The notes under the pieces are model-generated. The model had not been told where the DNA came from. It did not search any database and saw only the letters and a program-made list of their open reading frames with translations. Position numbers and translations under genes: made by a program. A DNA stretch of 64,000 nt, taken from positions 62,001-126,000 of the forward strand of contig NZ_NNBP01000016.1 in NCBI RefSeq assembly GCF_002803155.1, read 5' to 3'. The DNA comes from Streptomyces sp. CB02959. Its GTDB lineage: Bacteria > Actinomycetota > Actinomycetes > Streptomycetales > Streptomycetaceae. Positions within the stretch are counted from its first letter, which is position 1; each line of letters starts with the position of its first letter. This document shows positions 24,084 to 33,161 of the stretch, in pieces.

Positions 24084-24272
24084 ATGAGTGCTCTAGCGGT
24101 CGAGACGTACGAGACGCGCACGCCCGACGCCGAAGGCTGGCGCGGCATCCCGTTCCGGCACCCGGCGGACCTGGTGGTCGTCGCCGAGAACGACGGTGGG
24201 AGGCACGACGGCGGACCCATGCCCCCGGAGGCACCGCGCGAGCCCACCCCGCAGGGGGGCGGCGAGAAGTAG
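24084..24272 (+). CDS. Hypothetical 62-aa protein
   Basis: ATG with a strong AGAGGAGG upstream. Short N-terminal domain ('GWRGIPFRHPADLVVVAE') and an acidic, Pro/Gly-rich disordered tail. Last gene of the accessory region before a terminator. Unrecognised. Confidence 0.6.
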   Translation: MSALAVETYETRTPDAEGWRGIPFRHPADLVVVAENDGGRHDGGPMPPEAPREPTPQGGGEK

Positions 24273-24303
24273 ACCGCTGACGGCCCCGTGGCCAAGTGAA
24301 CAG

Positions 24304-24341
24304 GCCCCGTCCCTGTGCCTCTCTCGGCGCATGGGCGGGGC
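24304..24341. terminator. Hairpin terminator at accessory/core boundary
   Basis: GCCCCGTCC and GGGCGGGGC pair (one G-T) across a 20-nt loop, followed by TTCTC. It lies between convergent genes; the rest of 24273-24579 shows no gene. Confidence 0.65.
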
Positions 24342-24579
24342 TTCTCGTTGCTGACCTGCGGAAATAGAGCTTGCCAGGGTGTAGGCTCGACCTGGACCGA
24401 ACCCTGTGCCATGGCGGTGTCGTGTCCCCACTTCGTACGGCGGATGTCGCCCCCGCAGTCATCCGTCCGCGGATGTCCGCTTTGAGGTCTGCGGGGCACC
24501 AGCCGAGAGGCTGGGTGCACCACCGTAGCGCGCTCGGCGGGCGGCAGTTGACACGGTCCGCCGCCTGGCCAGCCGCTCC

Positions 24580-25182
24580 TCAACTCCCGGCGCCGGCCCG
24601 GCCCCAGTCCTGTCCAGCGCGGGCCCAGGCCGCGTCCCAGCGGCGGAAACGACGCGCCATCAGCTGCCGGACGACCAGCCGGCGGCCGCCCTCGACGAGC
24701 CCGCCGACCGCCGCCGCGCAGCCCAGCCCGGCCAGCACCGCGTGCGTCGCCGCGGTCTCCTCGTCCATCGGCCGGGGCACCGCCCGCCCCCGCTCGTCGG
24801 CCCACATGCGGAACCGGTCACCGGTCTCCACCGGCCGCGGCGCGATCACCTCCCCGGTCCGCGGGGCGCCGCCCGGCCCCGGCCAGCGGGCGATCACCCG
24901 TAGGTGCACATGGTGCTGCGAGGCCGACTCGGGGTCGGGGTCGACCGGATTGGGGGACGCCGGCCGGTCCACGGTCGCCCACACCAGGTGGCGCTGTTCC
25001 CGCTGGAGCCGTACGGCCTCCAGGAGGGCGCCGTGCGCGGCCCGGCCGGCGAACCAGCCGGCGCAGGGCGCCCCGACGGCGATCAGCAGGGCGGCCATCA
25101 GCGCCAGCCATGCTTCCCACCGGTCGGTCCGGCGCCGGAGCGGATTGTGCCGCCAGTGCCAGATGCCCGCGATCGCCCGCAT
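24580..25182 (-). CDS. Rv1733c-like two-pass membrane protein
   Basis: 200 aa from ATG 25182, supported by GAGAGGGGG upstream. Two membrane segments: residues about 25-45 ('WLALMAALLIAVGAPCAGWF') and 140-160 ('AVLAGLGCAAAVGGLV'), with a soluble beta-rich domain between them ('HHVHLRVIARWPGP', 'DRFRMWADERGRAV'). This layout matches Streptomyces relatives of mycobacterial Rv1733c, a latency-associated membrane protein of unknown action. Single gene, leftward. Confidence 0.75.
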   Translation of the reverse strand: MRAIAGIWHWRHNPLRRRTDRWEAWLALMAALLIAVGAPCAGWFAGRAAHGALLEAVRLQREQRHLVWATVDRPASPNPVDPDPESASQHHVHLRVIARWPGPGGAPRTGEVIAPRPVETGDRFRMWADERGRAVPRPMDEETAATHAVLAGLGCAAAVGGLVEGGRRLVVRQLMARRFRRWDAAWARAGQDWGRAGAGS

Positions 25183-25392
25183 CGTGCCCCCTCTCGTGGT
25201 CCGTGCATACCGCATCGCGGCGTGCCCATGCGCCGGTTCCGGGAAGCGAGATCAACGTCACGCCGCGGGTGCCGCCGACGACCGCCGCCTCCGTCAGCGA
25301 ACAACCCCGCCCTCGGAGCCGGTCGGCGGTACTGCGGGAGGCGTGCGACACCTCGGGCACCCGACCGGGTACCACCCCGTACGGCGGTGCCG

Positions 25393-25839
25393 TCAGGGCA
25401 GCCGGACCGCCACCGTCACCACCGCGCCCCGCGGACCTGCCGGGTCGGTGCCCGGGGCGACCGCGAACCGGTCGGCGACCAGCCGCGCCAGCCACAGCCC
25501 CCGCCCCTTGGGCGCCCCGTCCAGGCCCGGCAGCAGCTCCGGGATCACCGCCTCGCTGAAGCCGGGGCCGGCGTCGCTGATCCGGCACTCCAACTCGTCG
25601 CCCACCCGCTGGAGCACCAGACGCCCCGAACCGCCGGCGTGCTCCACGGCGTTCCCCGCGATCTCGTCCACCGCCAGCACGAACTCCCCGCGCCGCGGCT
25701 CGTTCAGCCCCTCGCGGGCGGCGCACTCCTCGACCAGCAGCCGCAGCTGCGGCAGCAGCCGCGCGGTGAAGCGCCGCTGCAGCAGCCGGCGTCCGGGCTC
25801 CTCCGCCTGACCGTGACCGGCCGGTTCCGGATTCAGCAC
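25393..25839 (-). CDS. Anti-sigma-type ATP-binding protein (HATPase_c_2)
   Basis: 148 aa, GTG start. GHKL fold: N box 'FVLAVDEIAGNAVEHAGG', G1 box 'ISDAGPGF', G2 box 'GRGLWLARLVADRF'. Such SpoIIAB/RsbW-like proteins bind and phosphorylate STAS partners or hold sigma factors. It overlaps the 3' end of the MEDS-STAS gene by 7 nt, so sensor and ATPase are made together and probably form a partner-switch pair. No sigma factor lies next to them. Confidence 0.9.
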   Translation of the reverse strand: MLNPEPAGHGQAEEPGRRLLQRRFTARLLPQLRLLVEECAAREGLNEPRRGEFVLAVDEIAGNAVEHAGGSGRLVLQRVGDELECRISDAGPGFSEAVIPELLPGLDGAPKGRGLWLARLVADRFAVAPGTDPAGPRGAVVTVAVRLP

Positions 25840-26729
25840 GGCCGTACCACCTCCCTCGGCGCCAGCCGCGGCACCGCATCGGCGCCCAGCCGGCGCAGCA
25901 TCCGGTGCTGCCCGCGGTCGCAGCGCACCTCGACCAGATCGTGGCCCGCGGCGCCCCGGGCCAGAGTGAGCAGACCTACCGCACAGCCCACCGACAGGAA
26001 GTGCAGCCGGGTCAGGTCCACGGTGAGCCGTCGGGCCGCCGCCGTCCGGGACAGCGCGATCTCCAACGACCGGACGAACCCGGCCTGATTGGCGGCATCC
26101 GCCTCACCGACGAAGGCCACCGCCTCGTCCGGCCCGTGCACCGTCCGCAGACTGCCCAACCGCTCCAGTGCGACGCGCGGATGCGCCTGCTCCATCGCGG
26201 TCAGCACCGCCCGGTCGAACCGCCGCCGGTCGTACGCGCAGACCTCGGTGTACGGCCGCCCGGTGAACAGCGCATGGGCACCGGTCTCGCGCCGGGCCAT
26301 CGCCGCCACGTCGGCGCCGAGCGCGGCCACCCAGCCCATGTCGATGAACGCCCGCAACCCGGTGTACCCCTCGGCCGTCGCCCGGTCGGTCGCCGCGTGC
26401 AGCTGCCCCATCTGGCGGGCGGCGGTGAACACGGCGTCCGGCCGGATCAGTTCCCGCATGCTGGTGACCGCCAGCTGGCCGTGCCGGCGCGCCCGGACCG
26501 TGCTGCGACTGGGGAAGTCGATCCTGGCCAGCACCTCTTCCTCCGGCACGTCCGGGGAGGGCAGGACCAGTACCTTCTCACCGCGGGCCAGCCCGAGCCG
26601 GACGAAGGCCGTGACGGCCTCCCACCGCACCTCGTCGTCGCCGTAGCTCACGAAGGCGTGGTCCCCGGGGCGCAGGCGTTGCAGGGGAATGAGGCGCTCG
26701 CTCAACGCGTCCCTGGCAGGCATCGGCAC
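25833..26729 (-). CDS. MEDS-STAS sensor protein
   Basis: 298 aa. Residues 15-190 are a MEDS (DcmR-like) domain: 'PGDHAFVSYGDDEVRWEAV', 'FVRLGLARGEKVLVLPSP', 'RAFIDMGWVAALG'. Residues 195-290 form a STAS domain ('LTVDLTRLHFLSVGCAVGLL'), where Ser/Gly replaces the usual loop. MEDS domains are thought to sense small organic molecules; STAS passes the signal to the coupled ATPase downstream. The ligand is unknown. Confidence 0.9.
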   Translation of the reverse strand: MPMPARDALSERLIPLQRLRPGDHAFVSYGDDEVRWEAVTAFVRLGLARGEKVLVLPSPDVPEEEVLARIDFPSRSTVRARRHGQLAVTSMRELIRPDAVFTAARQMGQLHAATDRATAEGYTGLRAFIDMGWVAALGADVAAMARRETGAHALFTGRPYTEVCAYDRRRFDRAVLTAMEQAHPRVALERLGSLRTVHGPDEAVAFVGEADAANQAGFVRSLEIALSRTAAARRLTVDLTRLHFLSVGCAVGLLTLARGAAGHDLVEVRCDRGQHRMLRRLGADAVPRLAPREVVRPC

Positions 26730-26839
26730 AACAGCTCTCTGTCTCCCCCCGCGGCCCGTCCCGTCGGCGGCGCTGTGCGCTCACTGTAGGCAGCTGCCGA
26801 CCGGCCCGCAATGAGGGCGACGGCGGCCGCGTACGGCCG

Positions 26840-27664
26840 TCAGTCGAGTATCTCGAACGGGTCGCCGACGCGGAGCACGCCCGCCCCGCGGGGGATCAGA
26901 TTCTGGCCGAAGACCAGCCCGTCACCGAAGCGCCGGTGGCGGGCGAGCGTCCGCAGCGGCTCCTTGCCGCGTGCGGCGGTGTGCTGGTCGGTGGTGGTCA
27001 CCACGCAGCGGCCACTGGGCTTGGCCACGTGGAACTCCACCTCGCCGATCCGCACCCGCCGCCAGTCGTCCTCCGCCCAGGGCGCGGTGCCGTCGATCAC
27101 CACATTGGGCCGGAAACGGTTCATCGGGAGGGGGCCCTCGTCGGCGTGATCGCCCTGGGCGATGAGGGAGTTGAGGGCGCCGAGCGACGCGGTGGTGGTC
27201 AGCAGCAGCGGAAAGCCGTCCGCGAAGCTGACCGTGTCCCCGGGCTCGCTGTACCGCGGGTCCACGGGGCGGCGCTTCTCCGGGGAGTCCATGTGCACCA
27301 GCCGGCACGCGGAGCCCAGATAGCCCTGCCACCACGCGGCCGCTTCCGGACCGGCGGGCACCGCCTCGACCACGGCGCCGAAGACCTCGACCGGGACCGT
27401 GCCCACCGGCACGGGCACCTCGACCACCAGCGGCGGCATCCCGGGTGCGGTCAGCCGCAGACCGCCGCCGGGCAGCTCCTCGGCCCGGGCCAACGCCAGC
27501 CCCGGCTGCTGGCGTTGGGTGATCTGCCGGCCCTCGGCATCGACCACCAGCCACCGTCGGTCCCCGGCGAGCCCCCATGGCTCGACGGTCGCTTCGCCGG
27601 GACCGGACCCCGCCAGGGCCTTGACCGGATAGACGTGCAGCGACTGGACCTGTGGTGCGGGCAT
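26840..27664 (-). CDS. MOSC domain oxidoreductase-like protein
   Basis: 274 aa. N-terminal MOSC_N barrel ('VQSLHVYPVKALAGSGPGEA', 'GLAGDRRWLVVDAEGRQITQ') and C-terminal MOSC domain ('NRFRPNVVIDGTAPWAED', 'KPSGRCVVTTTDQHTA', 'RFGDGLVFGQNLIPRGAG'). The Cys in 'SGRCVVTT' is the conserved one that handles sulfur or the molybdenum cofactor. Relatives include YcbX and mARC, reducing N-hydroxylated compounds. Single gene, 110 nt from the MEDS gene. Confidence 0.9.
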   Translation of the reverse strand: MPAPQVQSLHVYPVKALAGSGPGEATVEPWGLAGDRRWLVVDAEGRQITQRQQPGLALARAEELPGGGLRLTAPGMPPLVVEVPVPVGTVPVEVFGAVVEAVPAGPEAAAWWQGYLGSACRLVHMDSPEKRRPVDPRYSEPGDTVSFADGFPLLLTTTASLGALNSLIAQGDHADEGPLPMNRFRPNVVIDGTAPWAEDDWRRVRIGEVEFHVAKPSGRCVVTTTDQHTAARGKEPLRTLARHRRFGDGLVFGQNLIPRGAGVLRVGDPFEILD

Positions 27665-27710
27665 GACCCCATCCTGCCAGCCGCCCCGGACGTCCGGTCG
27701 ACCGGTCGGA

Positions 27711-28157
27711 TCAGTACCCGCGCGGATACTGGCGGCCGTACCCCGGGTCGTCGAACGGCGAGGCGGGCCGCGGCGCGACCGGGCCGGCCGGCCGCATCGA
27801 CTCGTACCCCGTGCCCGGCGCCGGGCGCTGGTGCTGCTGCGGGGCCGGGTACCCGCGGTTCCCGGCCTGCTGCGGGATGTACGGCGCCGGGGTGTGCTGC
27901 AACGGGGCGACCGGCTGCGCCGCGGCGCCCGGATACCCGCCCGCGGACGGCGCGGAGGGCGCCGCGGGCAGGGCGGGCAGTGCCGAGGGCAGCGCCGGCA
28001 GCGAGGAGGAACCGGTGTCCCAGGGCGACGGGTTCACCCGGATCGGGGCGATCTGCGGGGTACCCCGCTCTGCGACGAGGCTGTCGTAGATGGGGGTGTC
28101 CGGGAAGGAGGGCGATGCGTAGTAGCCGCCGCTGTAAGTGGAGCGGGGGGAGGTCAT
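27711..28157 (-). CDS. Conserved Streptomyces Pro/Ala-rich protein (DUF6643-like)
   Basis: 148 aa. A conserved N-terminus ('TSPRSTYSGGYYASPSFPDT', 'YDSLVAERGTPQIAPIRV') is followed by about 100 residues of low-complexity Pro/Ala/Gln. No membrane segment or enzyme motif. I recall such proteins as a widespread Streptomyces family, but the DUF number is from memory and should be checked. Divergent from the TerD gene. Confidence 0.7.
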   Translation of the reverse strand: MTSPRSTYSGGYYASPSFPDTPIYDSLVAERGTPQIAPIRVNPSPWDTGSSSLPALPSALPALPAAPSAPSAGGYPGAAAQPVAPLQHTPAPYIPQQAGNRGYPAPQQHQRPAPGTGYESMRPAGPVAPRPASPFDDPGYGRQYPRGY

Positions 28158-28412
28158 GCTTCATAAGTTAAGCCCACGATGTGTCGAATGGGGAGCCCGA
28201 CTAGAGGGTTGTTTTACCGGTTCGGAGTGGCCCCGGGTCCCCAAAGTGAGCGAACTTGTGAAAATCGGTCGCGATCGCCCGTAGGAATCGTGTAAAGACG
28301 GCGCTTCCCGCAGATGAACAGTGGGCTTTCGGGGCGTTCCCGGCCAAGTAGGTTGGTGGCAGCCACCGCTGACGGGGGCACGAGCACACCACGACGACAG
28401 GAAGGCGCGGCG

Positions 28413-29726
28413 ATGTCGATGCTCAAGGGCGGCAACGTCCCGGTTCCGGCACCGGCGGTCCGGGTGGAGCTGGGCTGGCAGCCCGTCCCCGGGGCGCCCG
28501 ACGTGGACGCCTCCGCGCTGCTCCTGCTGTCCGGAAGGGTCCGCGACGACGCCGACTTCGTCTTCTACAACCAACCGGTGCACGCCTCCGGCGCGGTGCG
28601 CCACGAGGGCAAGCGGCCGACCGGCGGGACGATGACCGACACCCTCCACGTCGACCTGGGCGCCGTCGAGCCCGCCGTCGACACCGTGGTCCTGGCCGCC
28701 TCCGCCGACGGCGGCGGCTTCGGCGGCGTACCGGGCCTGTACGTCCGGGTGCTGGACGCCGGGAGCGGCGCCGAACTCGCCCGGTTCGACAGCCGGGACG
28801 CCACCACCGAGACCGCGTTCGTGCTCGGCGAGCTCTACCGCCGGCAGGGCGGCTGGAAGTTCCGCGCGGTGGGGCAGGGGTACGCCACCGGCCTCGCGGG
28901 GCTGGCCACCGACTTCGGCATCAGTGTGGCGGACGGGCCGCCCGCCGCCCCGGCGCCGCCGGCCGCCCCCGTGCCGCCGTTGCCGAGCGGTCAACCGGTG
29001 GCGTCAATTCCGCCCCCGCCCGGTCACGGCGCACCGGCGCCCGCACCCGGTCCCGTCCGGCTGACGAAAGTCACCCTGACGAAGGACGCTCCGGTCGTTT
29101 CGTTGACGAAGCAGGGCGGCACCTCCGGAGCGATGCGGGTCAACCTCAACTGGAGCGCGGGCGGCGCCGGCAAACGCTTCACCAAGAAGCTCGGCCGCAA
29201 GGCGATGGAGGCACTGGGCGCCCGCGGCGCACTGCTGCCGCCCTCCGGCGACCTCGACCTCGACCTGTGCGCGCTCTACGAGTTCACCGACGGCTCGGCC
29301 GGAGTGGTGCACCCCATCGCCAACGCCTTCGGCGACCTGTACGCCCCGCCCTACATCCAGCTCGACCGCGACGACCGCACCGGCGCCGTCGCCACCGGCG
29401 AGAACCTCACCATCAACCTCGACCACCAGGCCCGCTTCCGGCGCATCCTGATCTTCGTGACGATCTACTCCGGCGCCCGCAGCTTCGAGGGCCTGGACGC
29501 CACCGTCACCCTCCAGCCGCAGCACGGCGCCCCGGTCGAGTTCACGCTCGACGCCTGCACGGTGCCGGCCACCGTCTGCGCGCTGGCCCTGATCACCAAC
29601 ACCGGCGGCGAACTCGTCGTCCAACGCGAGGCCCGCTACCTCGTCCCCGCGCCCGGCGTCAGCGCCCAGCGCACCGTCGACCACGCCTACGGCTGGGGCC
29701 TGAACTGGTCCCCGGCCGGCAAGTGA
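28413..29726 (+). CDS. Two-domain TerD family protein
   Basis: 437 aa from ATG 28413. Two TerD modules are joined by a Pro/Ala-rich linker (residues about 180-225). The first is at 1-178 ('VDASALLLLSGRVRDDADFV', 'FYNQPVHASGAVRHEG'), the second at 240-437 ('VNLNWSAG', 'DLDLDLCALYEFTDGS', 'YIQLDRDDRTGA'). Both have the Ca-binding Asp residues of the family. TerD proteins take part in stress and tellurite resistance networks in Streptomyces. Function inferred from family. Confidence 0.9.
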   Translation: MSMLKGGNVPVPAPAVRVELGWQPVPGAPDVDASALLLLSGRVRDDADFVFYNQPVHASGAVRHEGKRPTGGTMTDTLHVDLGAVEPAVDTVVLAASADGGGFGGVPGLYVRVLDAGSGAELARFDSRDATTETAFVLGELYRRQGGWKFRAVGQGYATGLAGLATDFGISVADGPPAAPAPPAAPVPPLPSGQPVASIPPPPGHGAPAPAPGPVRLTKVTLTKDAPVVSLTKQGGTSGAMRVNLNWSAGGAGKRFTKKLGRKAMEALGARGALLPPSGDLDLDLCALYEFTDGSAGVVHPIANAFGDLYAPPYIQLDRDDRTGAVATGENLTINLDHQARFRRILIFVTIYSGARSFEGLDATVTLQPQHGAPVEFTLDACTVPATVCALALITNTGGELVVQREARYLVPAPGVSAQRTVDHAYGWGLNWSPAGK

Positions 29727-29730
29727 GCGC

Positions 29731-30879
29731 TCAGGGCGCGCCGTAGGTGCGGCCCTTCCACGCGGCGCCGCGCCCCCGGTAGTGCTGCACGGCCGAGTCC
29801 ACGGTCATCAGGAGGTAGAGCAGCGCGGTGAACGGGAGCAGCGGCGCCGCCCACGGGGGCTGCCGGTAGTAGCGCAGCATCGGCAGGTACGTCCCGGCCA
29901 TCACCGCCCAGGCCGCGCCGCCCAGCGCCGCCACCGACGGGTCGCCGGCCGCGAGCCCGGCCAACAGGGCGGCCGGCGGCGCCAGATAGACCAGCGCCAG
30001 CCCGAGGACCGTGCCCAGCAGGAGCGGCGGCCGGTGCCGCAGCTGCGCGTAGGCGCTGCGGGAGACCATCCGCCACAGCTCCGCGAGCCGCGGATACGGG
30101 CGCACACTGGTCACCCGGTCCGCCAGGCCCAGCCAGACGGTCCCGCCGGACCCCTGCACGGCCCGCGCCAGCGACACGTCGTCGATCACCGCGTGCCGGA
30201 TCGCCTCCGGCACGCCCGCCCGCTCCGCGGCCTCCCGCCGCAGCAGGACGCAGCCGCCGGCGGCCGCCGCGGTCCGGGCGCCGCGCCGGTTGACCCACCG
30301 GAACGGGTAGAGCTGCCCGAAGAAGTACACGAAGGCCGGCACGATCAGCCGCTCCCAGCCGGTCGCCACCCGCAGCCGGGCCATCTGCGACACCAGGTCC
30401 AGCCCCGCGGAACGGGCCGCCGCCACCAACTCCCGCAGGCTGTCCGGCTCGTGGGCGATGTCGGCGTCGGTCAGCAGCAGGTACTCCGGGGCGGTGCGCT
30501 CCCGCGCCAGCGCGATGCCGTGCCGGACCGCCCACAGCTTCCCGGTCCAGCCCGGCTCCGGCTCACCGGGCGAGGCGACGGTCAGCGGCAGCCCGCCGCG
30601 GACGGCCGCCAGTTCGCGGGCGAGCGCGCCGGTCCCGTCCGTGCTCCCGTCGTCGATCAGGAAGACCTCGGCCCGGCCCGGGTACTTCTGCGCCAGCAGC
30701 GTCGGCAGGCTCGCGGGCAGCACCGCCGCCTCGTCCCGTGCCGGCACCACCACCGCCACCGACGGCCAGCGGTCCGGATCCCGGCGGGCCGGCAGCCGGA
30801 CGTCGGTCCGCCAGAAGAAGCCCTGCCCCAGCAGCAGCCACAGCCAGGCGAGCAGCGACCCGGCGCCGATCCACTCCAT
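29731..30879 (-). CDS. hpnB: HpnB-like family 2 glycosyltransferase
   Basis: 382 aa from ATG 30879 (GGAAG upstream; a GTG three codons earlier is possible). N-terminal membrane helix, then the GT-A domain: 'VAVVVPARDEAAVLPASLPT', 'FLIDDGSTDGT', the metal site 'LLLTDADIAHEPDSL' and 'AVIDDVSLARAVQGSGGTVW'. Several C-terminal membrane helices follow. This is the hopene-associated glycosyltransferase layout. No other hopanoid gene is in the window, so the acceptor may be different. Ends four bases from the convergent TerD gene. Confidence 0.85.
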   Translation of the reverse strand: MEWIGAGSLLAWLWLLLGQGFFWRTDVRLPARRDPDRWPSVAVVVPARDEAAVLPASLPTLLAQKYPGRAEVFLIDDGSTDGTGALARELAAVRGGLPLTVASPGEPEPGWTGKLWAVRHGIALARERTAPEYLLLTDADIAHEPDSLRELVAAARSAGLDLVSQMARLRVATGWERLIVPAFVYFFGQLYPFRWVNRRGARTAAAAGGCVLLRREAAERAGVPEAIRHAVIDDVSLARAVQGSGGTVWLGLADRVTSVRPYPRLAELWRMVSRSAYAQLRHRPPLLLGTVLGLALVYLAPPAALLAGLAAGDPSVAALGGAAWAVMAGTYLPMLRYYRQPPWAAPLLPFTALLYLLMTVDSAVQHYRGRGAAWKGRTYGAP

Positions 30880-31039
30880 CGCTTCCACGGCCGCAGTCTG
30901 CCCCACCGTGGCCGCCGCTGACCGGGACCCGACACGCGCTCCGGCCGGCAGGGGAACGGGGCCGTCGCGGCGCCCGCCCATTCCGGTCCTTCCCGGCCCG
31001 GTATGACAAGCGGGACGGACCGTTGAGTAAAGTGTCCGG

Positions 31040-31837
31040 GTGAAGATCGCGCTGATGGATTCCGGAACGGGCCTGCTCCCGGCGGCCGCCGCCGTACGGC
31101 ACCTGCGGCCCGACGCGGATCTGGTCCTCTCCACCGACCCCGACGGCCTGCCGTGGGGCCCGCGCACCCCCGACGACGTCACCGCGCACGCCCTGGCCGT
31201 GGCCCGCGCCGCCGCCGCGCACCGCCCGGACGCGCTGATCGTCGCCTGCAACACCGCCTCGGTGCACGCGCTGCCCGCGCTCCGCGCCGAACTGGAACCG
31301 GACATCCCGGTCATCGGCACCGTCCCGGCGATCAAGCCCGCCGCGGCCGGCGGCGGCCCGGTCGCCATCTGGGCCACCCCCGCCACCACCGGCAGCCCGT
31401 ACCAGAAGGACCTGATCGCCCGCTTCGCCCAGGGCGTCACGGTCACCGGAGTGCCCTGCCCCGGCCTCGCCGACGCCGTCGAGCAGGCCGACGAGGCCGC
31501 GATCGACGCCGCGGTGGCCGCCGCCGCGGCGAACACCCCGCGGGACATCCGGTCCGTCGTCCTGGGCTGCACCCACTACGAACTGGTCGCCGAACGGATC
31601 CGGGCGGCCCTCCAGCAGCCCGGTACCCCGCCGCTGGTGCTGTACGGCTCCGCCGAGGCGGTCGCCGCCCAGGCCCTCCGCCGGATCGGCACCGAACCGG
31701 CCCCCGCGGCCGCCCCCACCGGCACCCTCAGCGTGCTCCTGAGCGGCCGCTCGGGCTCCCTGCCCGATGTGGTGCTGGCCTACGAGGAGGGTCGGCTGCT
31801 CGCCGGCGCCGTCCCGGCCGCACCGCGCACCGTGTGA
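31040..31837 (+). CDS. Glutamate racemase-like protein (MurI family)
   Basis: 265 aa, GTG start. The two catalytic Cys blocks are present: 'LIVACNTASVHALPALRAEL' and 'VVLGCTHYELVAERI', with 'LMDSGTGLLPAAAAV' at the start. MurI makes D-glutamate for the cell wall. Streptomyces usually have another, canonical murI elsewhere, so this may be a paralogue or a related amino acid racemase. Confidence 0.85.
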   Translation: MKIALMDSGTGLLPAAAAVRHLRPDADLVLSTDPDGLPWGPRTPDDVTAHALAVARAAAAHRPDALIVACNTASVHALPALRAELEPDIPVIGTVPAIKPAAAGGGPVAIWATPATTGSPYQKDLIARFAQGVTVTGVPCPGLADAVEQADEAAIDAAVAAAAANTPRDIRSVVLGCTHYELVAERIRAALQQPGTPPLVLYGSAEAVAAQALRRIGTEPAPAAAPTGTLSVLLSGRSGSLPDVVLAYEEGRLLAGAVPAAPRTV

Positions 31838-31907
31838 CCCGTCGGCCGGAGCGGCGCAGTGCTCCGGCGCACTGCCGCAGCGTGCGAAGGCGCGTACGCT
31901 GCGTCTC

Positions 31908-32522
31908 ATGAGGGACCACCCCCACGAGGGGGCCGCAGCCCCCGATCAGCACGGCAGCACGGACGGCGGTCCGGCCGGTGTCCGTCCGGCCGGCGGCTCC
32001 CATGCGGAGATTCCCGAGGTCTGGCACGGCAGCGCGTCCAACCGCGTCCAGTGGCTGCTGGCCGCCGTGGGCGCGGCCTGTCTGGCGCTGGGCATCGACC
32101 TGGCCGTCAACAGCACCTGGACCTCCGGCCTGGCGCCCCTGGTGATGGCCGTGGTCGGCTGTGTCGCGGCCGGTCTGCTGGTGCTCTTCGGCACCCTCGC
32201 CTTCGTCCACGTCGCGGTCCGGGTCGACGAGGAGGCCCTGGAGGTGCGGTGCGGCCACATGGGAGTACCGCGCCGCCGGATCCCCCTGGACTCGGTCGTC
32301 GGCGCCGACTTCGCGCCCCGGGTCACCCCGCGCCACTGGGGCGGCTGGGGCTACCGCTGGCGCCCCGAGCAGGGCACGGCCGTGGTCGTCCGGCGCGGCG
32401 AGGCGATGGTGCTGCGGCTCGGTGACGGGCGCACCTTCACCGTCACCGTCGACGACGCCGAGGGCGCGGTGCGCTGCGTCCGCGAGCGGCTCCGGCTGCG
32501 CCGCCCGGCCTCGACGGCTTAG
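31908..32522 (+). CDS. Membrane protein with PH-like domain
   Basis: 204 aa from ATG 31908. Residues 1-45 are disordered; two membrane segments at about 50-70 ('WLLAAVGAACLALGIDLAV') and 78-102 ('PLVMAVVGCVAAGLLVLFG'); then a soluble beta-rich part ('VDEEALEVRCGHMGVPRRRI', 'VVVRRGEAMVLRLGDGRTFT') of the bacterial PH or YdbS type. Common single gene in Streptomyces with unknown role. Confidence 0.75.
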   Translation: MRDHPHEGAAAPDQHGSTDGGPAGVRPAGGSHAEIPEVWHGSASNRVQWLLAAVGAACLALGIDLAVNSTWTSGLAPLVMAVVGCVAAGLLVLFGTLAFVHVAVRVDEEALEVRCGHMGVPRRRIPLDSVVGADFAPRVTPRHWGGWGYRWRPEQGTAVVVRRGEAMVLRLGDGRTFTVTVDDAEGAVRCVRERLRLRRPASTA

Positions 32523-32642
32523 GCCGGGTCCGCGAAGTCCCGTCTGTCGTGCGGCACCCGTTGCGGGCCTCGGGGTGCCGTCCCTGTCCGGCACGGCGCC
32601 GCACGTCGGGGTCGCGTCCGTCCGGTCCCGTAGGGTCGGGGC

Positions 32643-33140
32643 ATGGCGATCCCCGAATTCATCCGCGACCTCCGGACCGACATCGGCACGAAGCTGCTGT
32701 GGCTGCCCGGGGTGAGTGCGGTCGTGTTCGACGACGCGGGCCGGGTGCTGCTGGGCAAGCGGGCGGACACCGGCGGTTGGTCGGTGATCGGCGGCATCCC
32801 CGAGCCCGGTGAGCAGCCCGCCGAGACCGCGGTCCGCGAGGTGTACGAGGAGACCGCGGTGCACGTCGTCCCCGAGGGCGTGGTCCTCGTCGAGACCATG
32901 CCGCCGACCCACTACCCCAATGGCGACGTGTGCCAGTTCATGGACGTGACGCTGCGCTGCCGGGCGGTCGGCGGCACGGCGCGGGTCAACGACGACGAGT
33001 CGCTGGAGGTCGGCTGGTTCCCGGCGGACGCCCTCCCGGCGCTGGACGACTACGCGCTGAGCCGGATCAAGAAGGCGCTGGAGGCCGGCCCGACGTGGTT
33101 CCAGGGCATGGCGGAAGCGGAACCGGACACGGCTGGCTAG
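32643..33140 (+). CDS. Nudix hydrolase
   Basis: 165 aa. Intact Nudix box at residues 51-73: 'GGIPEPGEQPAETAVREVYE' then ETAV. An 'MDVTLRCRAVGGTARVNDDE' strand and 'EVGWFPADALPAL' follow as in ADP-ribose or NADH pyrophosphatase-like Nudix enzymes. The substrate cannot be told from sequence. Monocistronic, convergent with a lipoprotein gene. Confidence 0.9.
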   Translation: MAIPEFIRDLRTDIGTKLLWLPGVSAVVFDDAGRVLLGKRADTGGWSVIGGIPEPGEQPAETAVREVYEETAVHVVPEGVVLVETMPPTHYPNGDVCQFMDVTLRCRAVGGTARVNDDESLEVGWFPADALPALDDYALSRIKKALEAGPTWFQGMAEAEPDTAG

Positions 33141-33161
33141 GGCCTGCCCCGGCGGCCGGGC

